NCBI GenBank assembly: GCA_021018815.1
Contig: JAITYX010000004.1
Location: 4,715,501 to 4,779,500 of the forward strand
Source: Talinum fruticosum
Lineage: Eukaryota > Streptophyta > Magnoliopsida > Caryophyllales > Talinaceae
Length of the DNA: 64,000 bases
Reading direction: 5' to 3'
Shown: positions 13,211-25,200 of the stretch, in pieces
Layout of the letters: each line of letters begins with the position of its first letter
How positions within the stretch are numbered: position 1 is the first letter of the stretch
Program-made: the position numbers and the translations under genes
The notes under the pieces: generated by a model
Databases searched by the model: none
Seen by the model: the letters and a program-made list of their open reading frames with translations, nothing else
What the model was told of the DNA's origin: nothing

Positions 13211-14611
13211 TTTAGAGTTATCTTTACGACCTCTCCCTCGTAAAAGCTTACATGTATATTGATCGATAATAATTTAGATAGAACATTTAAGAGAATGGTT
13301 ATCTAATATTCTTTGTATTTACCATCCAAAAAATGAGTTTCCAATGAATTTATTTTCAATTTCAACACACCGGTCGCTAATTTTTTAAGGATAGGATATT
13401 TAAAAGATATTAGTATTAAAGTTGGAGATATTTTAAAAATAATTCAGAATTCAGAACTTTATGAACAATGTAATATAAAGTTGGAGATATTTTGATGCAA
13501 ATTTTCTCAAACGAAAATTGATATTGGCATAATTTAATCCTTTAAGGGTAGCTAAATTTTGAGCACTAAACACCCAATAAAGAAACAGAAAAAGGATGGT
13601 TTGTTCCCCTTTTTATGGGTTAATGCTCGATGAGAATATGGTAGGAAAGGAGAAAGAAAGAAAGAAGGGCTTTTTTTTTCTTTATTTTTCTTTTTCTTTT
13701 TAGGTGAAGATTTAAGATGAGACATTGAATGCACGTGTGCAACTCCACTTGTTTGATGCATGTTTAGTGCTAAGAAAATGACACCTCCCTTCCCTTTGAT
13801 TGATTCCAACTTTATCTTCAATATCATCATTATAATCATATTTTTTAAAAAAATACTTTAATTTAGTCAAAAAAATTACTTTTTGAACATTTTTTATAAT
13901 ATTTTTTAATTCCTCGGGAAATCAAGATGTATGAAACTCGAATGAAATATTACTGTTACTATCTTCATCTGGTCCATAAAAGCCGAAACAATCAAATTAC
14001 TTAGAAATAGAAGATGTGGTTTGGATTTCAAACTTTCAATGATGAAAAACTTTGCTAGATAGATCCACCCCCACGTAACAACCATAAAAAGAAACCTTTA
14101 AGAAAAGAAAAGGGTGAAGATAATAGGAATCACATCCTAGTGACTAAATGAAAACCATAAGTTGCTATCATGTTATTATTATTATTATTATATTATTTTA
14201 AAAACAAATATAAGGTCCCACCAAATAGTCCCCAAGGGCCTCTTTTACATGGCTAGCTAGGTATCTAGTGGGATGATATTTTCAATAGGGTGGAGCTTTC
14301 ATGAAGATGGGTTTAATTAATTTATTTATTTACAAGAAAAAATACTTAACAAAAAATGTTAATTAAAAAAACATGTATTTTGGACCCTACATAGACTATG
14401 CTAAACCAACACACCACATGTTATAGGGCTAGTAGGTGGAGTGGTTGGTCCATATTCTAGACACTTATCTATATTATATTACTCCATATAATTATCATAC
14501 ACCATGCATTGTATTTGATCAATAAAACAACTACACCTTTGCTTATTATATATCTTCTCCATAAGGAGGGGGGATAATAATGCTACAAGCTTTAAGTGTG
14601 TCAAATAAGTG

Positions 14612-14805
14612 TTGAGGCGGCGCAATGGCCACTGATCCTATCCTCATTCCTCCCCTTCAGATTCGAATCTGTACTTGAGAAAATTGTGGAGGGAGGATAG
14701 TTTATATGAGCCTTGACATTCAGCCCCGTCCCAGCTCATTAAATCTATTGGGATACCCCGAGATAGGGGTCCAATATATGTGAGTATGCTTACCGTATAT
14801 AGAAA
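14612..14805 (+). mobile_element. tRNA-derived SINE, copy 1 (194 bp)
   Basis: Flanked by an 18-bp target duplication (14594-14611 AAGTGTGTCAAATAAGTG; 14806-14823 with one difference). The head has tRNA-like internal promoter words, including a B-box-like 'agattcgaatctg' near 14660. The 3' half ('ttaaatctattggg...ccgagataggggtccaat') matches the element at 33325-33533. A 114-codon-or-shorter open frame across it on the other strand is not a gene. Confidence 0.85.
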
Positions 14806-15003
14806 AAGTGTGTCAAACAAGTGAGACAGGGATGTATGTGAGGACAATTATGGACCTAATATATGGGAGGGTTGCATAGTTATGACTTATGAGTTTCATC
14901 TTGTCCATATGCAAAAATTCATAATTTGTACCTAAAATTTTGGTGTTGGATTCAAGTATTTGTAGTGAGGTTTTGTTGTTCATATGAATTTTGTTAACTT
15001 TAA

Positions 15004-15477
15004 GCTCTATTTGATTTGAAGAAAATTGGTTGGAAAGAAAATTTAAATGGAAAAAAGTAATGAGGAAAAAAGTTAAGGGAAAATTAATTTTTTTCTTGTG
15101 TTTGGTTCAAGGAAAATAGAGGGAAAAAGAGTATAATAATTTTCCAACTTCTTACCCATCACTACATTGTCACGGAGAGAAGAGAGAAAATACTCAATAA
15201 TATTGATTAATTGAGAGGAGAGAGAAAATTTTTAATGACCTTTCTTAATATAATCCTCTCTCTTTTCTCCATTTCTCTCTCTTTGTGAAACTTTTCTTTT
15301 CTTCCATTTTCCTCTTAATTTTGGAAGGAAAATATCATTGACCAAATTGATAAAATTTTCCATGAGTTTTTCCATCAAAATTTTTTCTCTCCTTTTTCTT
15401 CAATTCAAACAAGGGAAAGAAATTCATTTTCCACATTTTTTTCTTTCCTTCTAATTTTCTTAGAATCAAATAGAGCC
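15004..15477. mobile_element. Tourist-like MITE, 474 bp
   Basis: The ends are long inverted repeats: GCTCTATTTGATTTGAAGAA on the left, and GGCTCTATTTGATTCTAAGA from the right end on the other strand. TAA lies directly outside both ends (15001-15003, 15478-15480), as in PIF/Harbinger elements. The interior is AT-rich with GAAAA/TTTTC tracts and the two halves are broadly complementary. No coding sequence. Confidence 0.8.
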
Positions 15478-16589
15478 TAAAGAAAATAGAAATATTATTT
15501 TATCATATATATGTAATTATATTAATTTAAGTGAGTAGATTTGGCTGGTAATTAAGTTTTTCTATTTACATTTTTACATGATCGATATTAATTTTTCTTC
15601 ATCTTAATTTGTATTTTTTTATATATTTTTGTTATGTTTAATAGAATTTTATTTTCCTATAACTTATAAGTTACACTATACAAGTTAATTGTCATTCTAT
15701 CTATTCACGTAAGTTTGTTTGTTTGTAAAAAATAAATATATTCTCCATTAAAGATAAAAGATGATGTGATATAAATAATTAATAAGCAGTAAATTCCCCC
15801 AAAAAATGTGAAATTTTAATTTTTTTAAAAAGTATAAAAATTGTCCCCCTTCAAACTTGAAGTGTGTGTAGATTGATTTCATTAGTTAGTTACTTGCAAA
15901 TGACAAAAGTTTGGTCTAAAATGAACATTGAGGTATTAAGACATTGGCAAACTTTTTTCTTTCTTGTTTTCCATTTTTTGGTCAAAATTGAGGTGATGAT
16001 TAATAGTTCTTCAATTGTTGGTTTGTATTGTTCTGATGATTAACAATAATCATGTATCTTGTTGATAAATTGGAGCATTCAATTGGAATGTTGTGCATAG
16101 TATGACTTATGAATGAATGGTTTTTATGCTTTTGGCATTTTATGGGAACTAGATTCTAAATCTAACCTAGATTTATTGTTTAACCTAGCCGAATGTTGAC
16201 CAATCCATGTCCACACAATTGTTTATCCAAGAATCTAATTTTTTGACAATTATCCTATCCAAAATAAACCCTGAAATTGAGCCTGTTGCTTAGCCCAAAT
16301 TCAACCAAGAAAAATAAGGCAGTGTTGATCCCAAAAGAGAAATTCTGTGATAAAGAAATCCAGCCCAGAAGTTGCATTTCTTTGGCCCATGTCCTCAATC
16401 TGAGGAAGTAAAGCTCTTGGGAGTTTCTGATCACCTTTGGGCTTTGTCTATCTCTCCCTCCTTCTCTTCTTCCCTCTTTCTCCTTCACAAAACACAAATG
16501 TCCAGTGGCTATCATCAAAATCCATGAAATCAGTATCAGCCATCAGGGGAAACTACAAATCTGTGAAATAGATAAAGAATAAGACTTTA

Positions 16590-19500
16590 ATGGCTTCTCC
16601 CATTTCTACTCTCTCATTTTGTTGTTCATCATCTGCTAGAAATAGCAAATCAACCATGTATTCTATCCCTTGTTCTTCTTCCTCTTCTACTATGCCTTCA
16701 TGCCACAAAACCCTCAATTTTCCTATCTCCTCGCGGTTTTATCAAATGGGTTTGTGCAATTTCACCCCTTGGAATGGTCTGAGACACATGGGTATCTCAA
16801 TCTCACCAAAATCTCAAAAACTAAGTAAGTTTCTCAACTGGGCATCTTTCACTTTTCTGGTTTACTTATGGGATTAGTCTGAATTCAGCTGAATTTGGAG
16901 CTGAAACTATGTAGGAAGCAAAGGAAAATGTAAAGGGAAGGTTGTTTATGCTTCTTTGTTTGGGGTTGGAGCTCCTGAAGCCCTGGTAATTGGGGTTGTA
17001 GCTTTGTTGGTTTTTGGTCCAAAAGGACTTGCAGAGGTTAGTTTGCTTGCTCTTAGCTCATTGATTTTGCGTTGAATACTCTCAGCTTATGGTTTTATGT
17101 TGTTGGTCAATTTTGTGTATATACATCTTTGTTTGGCTGCCTTAATCAATTCAGATGGTGCCATTTCCAAATCCCAATTATGATATTAGATGGTAATTGG
17201 ATACTGACAAGTGTTTTGCATTTGATTATTGAATGTGCTAGTTGATTTGTTGCTGTTAACTTGGTAATTAGACAAGTAAATAAACTTTTGAAGTATCCAT
17301 CTTTGGACTTGTTGTATCAGAATGTCCTCATGGGATATGTTCAAGTATTTGGCTGAGGTTGGAGTGAAAGTAAGAAGCTAAATGATTCTTCCATAGGAAA
17401 GTGATTAATAACGTAATCATTATTAAATGGTCAGAGGCATGCTATGATCATCACCTAATATAATCAGGATAGGTGTTGAAGTGAAATCTTTCTGAAAACA
17501 AAGGCTGTTCACTTGGCTTTTTGAGGGGTTGTTTGTAGCTTGTAAGATATGTTTTAGGCTAGGGCTGCTGAAAACATGTGTTGCCTGTGTTACTATTGAG
17601 CTGAATTTCCTTTTACCCATAATAACAATGTATTTGGTAAATGCAGGTTGCTCGAAATTTGGGTAAAACTTTGCGCGCATTTCAACCTACAATTAGGGAG
17701 CTTCAGGTAACTTTAGACTTGGCCTTGTTTGTGTGTTTTTCACCATTTCACCTTGCAAATATTTTAGATTCATCTATTTACAATTCTCCAAATAGGATGT
17801 TTCTAGAGAATTCAAAAGCGCCCTGGAGCGGGAGATTAGTCTTGATGATGATCCAAGGTCGACGAATGAAATGTATGGATCAAACAATGCCAATTTAACG
17901 TCAGTTCGACCAGTTTCCAGCTTGGATGAATCTCAAACTACGTCAGTCGCTGATCCAAGTTAGTAGACTTGTCAATTTTTCTAAATATAATTATACATTA
18001 CAAGGATAATTGAATTTGTGTCATTAACCATCCTTCAATCCAAAAATATAATCACATTCCTTTATTTATTTACAAATCAGCAATTTTTATGTTTGAATCT
18101 CCCATTTGGCAACATGTAATCTCATGTTGTTCTGCATCCACCCACTAAATAGCTACATGTTTTGAAACGTGGTAGAGTCTTCCATATGGTAGATGAGTCG
18201 GGTAATTATGCTACCCACAAATAGCTACCTTATAAACCCTCCCTCCATGTAGCAGTTAGCACTTTTGATTTATCCATGGCCCACATTAACGGAAAAAATA
18301 CAGGCTTGAACAGGGAGTGTCTTCCTATTCTAGGTGGGAATCTGGGTATTTTTTGGTTTTCGGTGACCCCGTGCAAACCAGAAGTATGTTCAGAAAGCCT
18401 CCCTCAAAATTTTTAATTCCTAAAACGGGGGTTGTTTGGATATGTTGTCACTGCTGTCGGCCAACAGCTAAGTCATGGTTGAATATTCCTTTTGGGACAA
18501 AACCTTTCATCCAAATAAACCTTTCTAGAAGTACAAAGCATGCACTTGTGATACATTTCCCGTAAATGATTAATTAGAACAATGGCATAACCTTCATAAT
18601 GCTCAACAATTTTGGGCACTTGTTTGTGTAACTCAAATGTCTTAATTCATGTAATCACGGGCATTTAAATTATTTGACGACAGTTATTTGACGGTTATTT
18701 AAATTCATAATCATGACCCTCATGCCCCTCTCTCATTCTAGACGGCGCTCCACCTAATAATGCTTACTCTAGTGAGGAGTACTTAAAGGTAACAGACGAG
18801 CAACTAAAAGCGTCTGCGGCTGCTGCATGGGGTGTTGCATCCTCTCCATCGGAAAACCAGATTGAAACGAGTAGTCAGCCTCAAGGTTAGTCATTCCCAA
18901 CTTCCCAATCTGTCCTTTCCTATATAGTCTGAGATGTTCATGTTTCTTCTATCCATCCGTTTTTTTACCCTTCATGTGTCCTCGTCCCCTCAATGTAGAT
19001 GGAGCTCCACCCGCTGCATATTCTAGTGAAGAGTACTTAAAGATTACAGAGGAGCAACTAAAAGCATCTGCAGCTGCACAACAGAATGCCTTATCCTCCT
19101 CACCAGAAAACCAGATCGAAATAGAGAGCCAACCTCAAGGTTTGTATCCCTTTTTTCATCCTTGAGAATCGAGAGATTCTCCAGTGGCTAAAGCACCCCT
19201 CCCTAACTAATCTTGAGTTTGGGTTAGACCTGTAAAAACTAACTTGAAACCCAAACTGAATGACACTTGAAATAGCTAACCTCAAGTTAACCCAAAACCT
19301 GAATTGAACCTGATCCAAACCTTTTTCTCCAAAATTATTTATCTTTTGAAGCTTATTGAAATAAACACAAGTCTAGCTGAAGTCAATCCATACCGGAATT
19401 CAAGCCAAAACATCTTGTTGGCCTGAAACCGATCCGAATGACCCATTAGACAAATCTAGTTTGGGGTTTCGATCCTTGAATAACACAATGACCCAGTTGT

Positions 19501-19636
19501 GCAAACTTCATCCCCCCAAAAAAAGTCGGGGAGAAAGGAGTACAGATGCTCATAACTGGTCGATTGAATTTCAGCTGCTACTCAAGAAGCTGCTGCTGCA
19601 ACACCTCCAGTTCAGAACCCTGAAAGTGAGGCATGA
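16590..19636 (+). CDS. HCF106: Sec-independent translocase subunit TatB/HCF106, chloroplast thylakoid, with duplicated exon
   Basis: HCF106 is the TatB-type subunit of the thylakoid twin-arginine (delta-pH) translocase; with cpTatC it forms the receptor for folded lumenal precursors. Seven exons: 16590-16824, 16915-17036, 17647-17706, 17796-17958, 18742-18885, 18999-19139 and 19575-19636, giving 308 residues. Residues 1 to about 85 are a Ser-rich transit peptide. The membrane helix is near residues 99-113 (PEALVIGVVALLVF) with the conserved Glu at 100, then the GPKGLAEVARNLGK hinge and amphipathic helix. The tail is hydrophilic. Exons 5 and 6 (residues about 194-288) are near-copies, each containing YSSEEYLK-T-EQLKASAAA, where the known plant protein of about 260 residues has one such module. 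All junctions are GT-AG and the frame stays open. The start is set by the family-typical transit peptide. Confidence 0.93.
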
Positions 19637-22246
19637 GCTGCTGAACAGCATTGCTCATATGACCCCATGTATCAAATTAGGGTGTGCATGTTATTGTTCC
19701 AAGCAGAGTAACTCCGAGGTAGATTCAGCTAGAAAATGGTGGTAAACTTTGACACATATGTAGTACTTTTTACCAATTTTTGAGCATATTGAACCTCGAG
19801 GATGGCAGTTTTGTTTGCTGCCAAAGGTCATGAGGCTTAGTGTAGTAAGAGAGCTTTCTTCTTGTATTGTTAAATGTGTGTATATTGCCTTCATACAAGT
19901 GGAATTGTTGATTTAGTGCTGGAAATCAGATGTTGAGTGAACAAAGAATATATTTAACATGCCGTTCTTGTTTTTGTCCACAGCTTTGCAAGTTATTTCC
20001 ACTCTCATGCAGTAAAATCTCACTTTCAGATATCAATTTACTTGTACATGGCAGCAGTCATTAGTGGATAAAATTAGAACTGCTCGCTATATGTAATCTA
20101 TATTCTAATTCCCCTGTTCTACTATGATGAGAATTAATGTTTATGTTTATTTGAGTCATAGTTAATCGGTTGTTTATGGCCTTCTATTGGCTTGACCATG
20201 GCTAATCCTCCCTGCGTGTCACAATATTTGTTGTTTTTGAATTGGGATGGAATATCAAGATAATACAAAATTCACGAAAAAATTTACAAAATCATGACAA
20301 AATTTATGTTTAAAGACCAGGGTACCCATGATATATAGTTGGTATTCGAGATATATAAAAATAAGAGAAGGAAAGGCAACTTAATACCCTTAAGCTCTGG
20401 CAAACGGGTCATTGTATGAAATACAAAATCACGGGCGGCCTCGCCATTGGTCTCTTCTTCAGCACCAGGGGCCCCTGGTGAGGAGCAAGCTCACGGAAAC
20501 CAGCCACTGTCCACACTATAGGTCGTGGTGTTTCCCGTGATGATAGGCAGAATGAGACTGGCTCCCTTTTCTGTCTTGCTTGTGACCTTGGCCACCACGG
20601 TTTTCACCACGTGCCATGGTGCTTCCCGTGATGATGGGCAGAACTCGCATGGATGTATTAAGATAACTCTTGGGTGATTGGTGCTCATCCAAATGTAGTT
20701 TTTTTTACAAGATTGATTCCATTAAGAGATAAAAGTTTTTCCTTTGTTAGAAAATATATCCTTTCAATCTTTCTTTCTCATTTTCTCTTAAAAATTATGA
20801 CTTTGTTCTTCCACAGAATTAAGAGGGCCTTCTTTGAATTTACTCCAAGGATTTATTGTATCTTGAGGCCATAATCAAAAATAATATTTGTGAGACCAGG
20901 CAAATAATACCTAGATAGTGTTATCTTTTCATGCTTAAGTTTTCATATTCTCCCTCAAATCTATGTGATTCATACAAATTATCCAAACCCTAATATTTCA
21001 TTGAAAATGAAAAAAATAAGTGAAAAGAGGATGTAAAAATGCAATTAATAAGAACAAAATTAATAAATTAATCGGTAACATATCATTCAGATTACAGGAC
21101 AGACATTGTGATATAAAAAAAGTCATTTACGTTGAGAAAAATTGTGAAATGGAGGGAGCAGATTCTATTATAATAATGTAGTGAATAGAAAAGTTACTAG
21201 GGTGCTTTTCAAATTCCATGTTTACTGAATGAACTCAATAGAAAACGAAGTCTATTAAAAACATCCACCATCAAGAAAGATATCGAATAATTTTTTAAAA
21301 GTAGGAAATATGAAAGAAATAGAGATTTGGGACTAGAATAAGATAGCCTTCATAAAGATAAAACCTCCTTCAAAAGCAAATGTTTTCTCTCTAGGAAACC
21401 TGATATGGTCATTTGATGACAACGAACACAACAGCGCCAAACTGAGCTGAAACCCTCAAATCATGAAATGGAAATAAGGAGTTTGGACGCCCTCTAGCCT
21501 CAAAGCAAAGCAACAAATTTCAATTTGAAACTACATGGAAAGAATATAAAAATATTATTACACAACATCAAGCAAAATTGCAATTTCTTTCATTGGCTAT
21601 TACAACAATGACAAACTGAGAGTAGATATCGCAGATCGAGCCATAGATGTTGGTACCCTTGCCCCTGATTTGCTGGAATCGCTATTGGAGGTGTGATCAG
21701 CATATAGATTGTTGGATGGAAATTTAAGCAATCTCATGTAACACCAAAATCGACGTGTACTCTTGAGGAGTAGGAAGAACACTATAGCAGATCACAAGCT
21801 CGTCTTCAACCTTCATCCCCTTACTTATCAGTCAAGGGCCTCTCCATGGTACAGAAATGTAAGTGTTGTGTGGTTGTCTTCAACAAGTAATGCATTAAGA
21901 ATAGCCTCTCCAGTGTGCCTCCAGGTCCTCAAAACTCTAGCATTTTCCTCTGTTAGAGGACACAACCTACGCCTACCACAGCAAAACCCAAAGTCTTCCT
22001 GTTATTGAGCTTTTCTCCATCCATTTTGAGGAACTTGGGCTCAAATTCCTCCACTTGCAGAGTTTTTGATATACCATTCTCTCCACATCTAACTGCTAAA
22101 GTGAGAATATGTACGCAACCATCAAAGTTCGCCAAATTGCAAAAAGCATTCTGTCAACTTCACCCAGTACCAAATATCCAACTGCTCGGCCCCCAACTAT
22201 CAGCAAATGGCTGGTGATTACTGTCAAAGAATCGATAAGGACCTCA
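19637..22246. other. Intergenic, convergent 3' ends of HCF106 and MTB
   Basis: 3' untranslated regions of both genes plus AT-rich DNA. Two related 30-bp stretches occur near 20528-20560 and 20618-20650 ('tttcccgtgatgataggcagaa' and 'cttcccgtgatgatgggcagaa'). A protein-like stretch at 21853-22140 is listed separately. Confidence 0.5.
21853..22140 (-). pseudogene. Unidentified protein-like stretch just downstream of MTB
   Basis: On the minus strand, 22140-21955 reads as an open frame without low complexity (contains DGCVHILTLAVRCGE and EEFEPKFLKMDGE). A one-base shift near 21958 continues it as LTEENARVLRTWRHTGEAIL and on to a stop at about 21849. Composition is protein-like and unlike untranslated DNA, but I do not recognise the family. 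Stops interrupt the frame upstream between 22180 and 22140. It could be a broken gene fragment or a chance frame in the MTB 3' untranslated region. Confidence 0.3.
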
Positions 22247-25200
22247 TTAAAACATATTCATCATTCTCTGAGATTCAAAATCGAGATACTCTGCATTTGG
22301 AGGCATTGGATGCATGTTGTAACCATACATATCGAAGACACCGTCATTGGGACCTTTGAAGCCTTCCATGGATGAAGCCCAGGGAGCAGGATGGTTTGAA
22401 CTGGAAGCTTCCTGATTTAGGCTGAAAGCAGTTGGATTTTGCGGAGAATTTCCAGCAGGCCTTCTACTGCTGGAATTAGCAGTTGTAAGAGAGATGGAGT
22501 TAGATTGCTGTTGTTGCATTTGCTGCTGATTCTTCATAGGTGATTTGGGCCGAAGAGACTCTATTTCAGGTGTTGTCTGGACAAGATGAGGAGCATCCGG
22601 GGGCGGATTACGTCCTCCCCCACCTTGCCAAACCTTTCCATCTTTGTCAGAGAAGTTTCTGACGTATGCCTGCAAAAAGTACCCAAACCCTACATTAGCC
22701 TTGCATTGAGAAAACCAGTAACTCTGTAGGGAGTAAGGCAAGGTTCTCCTCCTTCCAGCCAAAGCCCCTTAAGTTGGGGTAAGTCATTGCCTACAGCCTC
22801 AAAATCCAGGTTTGAATCTTTTTTAATAAAGACCTCCTCCAATTCGCAAGAGGGTAGAGTGTATGTGGGTACAGGCATGGGGTGCAAGTAGGCTTGTTCT
22901 CCTAATCATTCCCTCCCCGCCACTTGTGCTCTAACCCCACTATTGGACCAAGGTTGAAAAGTAATGCAGCGCCATCCTCATCAAATCACAACCAAAACAA
23001 ACAAACAAAAATAGGAGCAAAATGTGCTCTCTACATGAACATTACTAATTCACAGGTCCATAAATCAAGTCACCATTCTAAATAAACATAACTAATCCAT
23101 AATTTAGTATTCTACACCACATGTCTGGCAAAAAGCAAGGGAGAGCAAAGTCTGTGGTATTTCTTTTTAAAAAGAAAAAAGGAAAAGGGGACTGTATTGT
23201 ATAATTTTGGCCCATAATATTTTACACCAAATGGGTTGCCATTGCCATTAGTGTACTTGTGCTGAAGAAAAACAGTACTCGGGACCACAAGGTCCCACTT
23301 AGGGTCCATCTTGGAAGAGAGTGCCAGAAACATACATCAACTATCAGATCAAAACCAAAGCACTAATAAAAGCCCCTTAGCCATCAAACAAAGCGAAACA
23401 GAATATCCAACTCCACACCTCAGTGCGCATACAAAAGAAAGAGGATCTAAGAAAGTTCTCATCCCGAAGCAAATTGAAGGAAGCTAGCTATCATATACAC
23501 ATAAAACGAGGGTGGCAAACCCCTTGCACTACTTCTGGTGAACCCAAGTTAACAGGACAATGTGAACAAACAAATAAACTTCACTCCAAAGACCCACTGA
23601 ACTAGAACAACCACACTTTGTATGTTTTCATTTCTTTCTGTGAAACATGAACCTTATAAGTACATTTACATTCTACCAAACAAACACTAATATAAAATGA
23701 ACCTGTGCTTCAAAGTTCAAGTGATTTCACCTCAGAATTGAAGTTTGATGAGGAAAGTCCCTTCCCAACGGTCAGCCATCCTGTTCGAATGTTGTGGTCT
23801 TCCCCAAAGAGCTCAATCCTCCTCCGACCAAGAGCAAAATGCTCTATAATGCGGTACATTTCATCAGGCTTAGCTGTGGAACCTGCACAAACATTGGAAA
23901 ACAGATTCTAGGTAATACTCATAAATGACTAAAAAAATAGTATGATAGAGAACTGATTCTCCACCAATAAGTTGTACACAATCAACAAATGGAGACTGCC
24001 CTCTGCAGCTACAAGTAGAAAATATAGGAACCCTAATTCATCTGAATCTTGGAGAAGAGACATCGTGAATGCATACTATCTATTCTCTAAGAAGGCTGAG
24101 CAGAGAGTTACATCTTCCTGGCATGCAAGTCAATTTGTGGCTAACATGAGATTGTAGCCAACTCAACCCAACATGCATTATGCACTTAGATAGGAAAAGT
24201 CAAAAGGCTGGCTAGAAGAATCCTGGCAACTAAAAATAATTTTCTAGCTTTCTTCCAAGAGAGCAAGTGTTGACATTCTGTCCATCTGACTATTCAATTG
24301 GATCGACATTCCTAGGACATTTGGTATGTCCAAGGCGGGTAAGGTGAGTAGGCGAACTGGATACTTAAGATGAGAGCGCACACAGGGGTAAACTGGACAC
24401 ACATGAGATGCCAATATGCCATATACAGATTACAAGTATTGAGATTCAAGGCTTACATATGAGCATTATAACTGATATTGAAAAAGCCAGAAGGGGATAA
24501 CAGGTGAATAAGGGTGTTAAACTACAGTGATAATAATATTAAAGAAAAAAAAGATAACTACAAATTTCAGCGGAAGCTGCAGGAAATGATGAATTCACAA
24601 AACCAACTTGCCGGATCCATAGCAGTAGCAGAGAACATTACAGAGTTAAAGAGGAGTGAAAGGAAATTACCAGAATGTGAGTAACAATATCCTCCAGATG
24701 AGGTTTTTCCATTAACCCAGCTATATGGTTAATAACCTAACTTGCTGAGGATCAAATGGCTATGTTCATTTCAGCTAATAGGAAATGGGGTAGTCTTGTG
24801 GAAACTTCGCTAGATTTGTGGAAAGAGAAATCAACTTGCTTTAGAAGGGAGTCAGAAATCTGATCTTAGACCATAAATTATAAATATAAGATCTCATCGA
24901 GACACTAGAAATAGGGTCTTGATGTTCTTTTAAGTACTGAAGGAGCATCTCCAAACCCTCATAGACTCTTCTGTTTCTCTCATGCCAAATGCTCCAAAGA
25001 ATAGTATTTGGAAAGCACCACGAGAAATCAACAAAGCTTATGCTTTACACAATGTATGAATGTCCTCGGCTTCCTACCCCTCCCCTCTTCATAGATTACT
25101 AAATGGTATCACCAATTCTTTTAAGCTTCTTATTGAAAGTTTAAGACCACCATGTCTCTCAGTATCACTTTTCAGCATGGGCACAAACAGGAGATCAAAG

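Larger units (their letters stand above)
11434..16589. other. Intergenic region between divergent HRGP-family and HCF106 genes
   Basis: Besides the elements listed separately (MITE-like repeat, RNase H remnant, SINE, Tourist-like MITE), no gene was seen. The first few hundred bases are the promoter and leader side of the HRGP-family gene and include a CT-rich tract near 11740-11780. The last few hundred bases are the HCF106 promoter. Confidence 0.55.

Noticed and set aside
22700..22960. Possible third SINE on the minus strand near the last MTB intron
   Set aside because: It has a B-box-like 'agattcaaacctgg' and a 'ccccaacttaagggg' tail, but no A box and no target duplication could be found.
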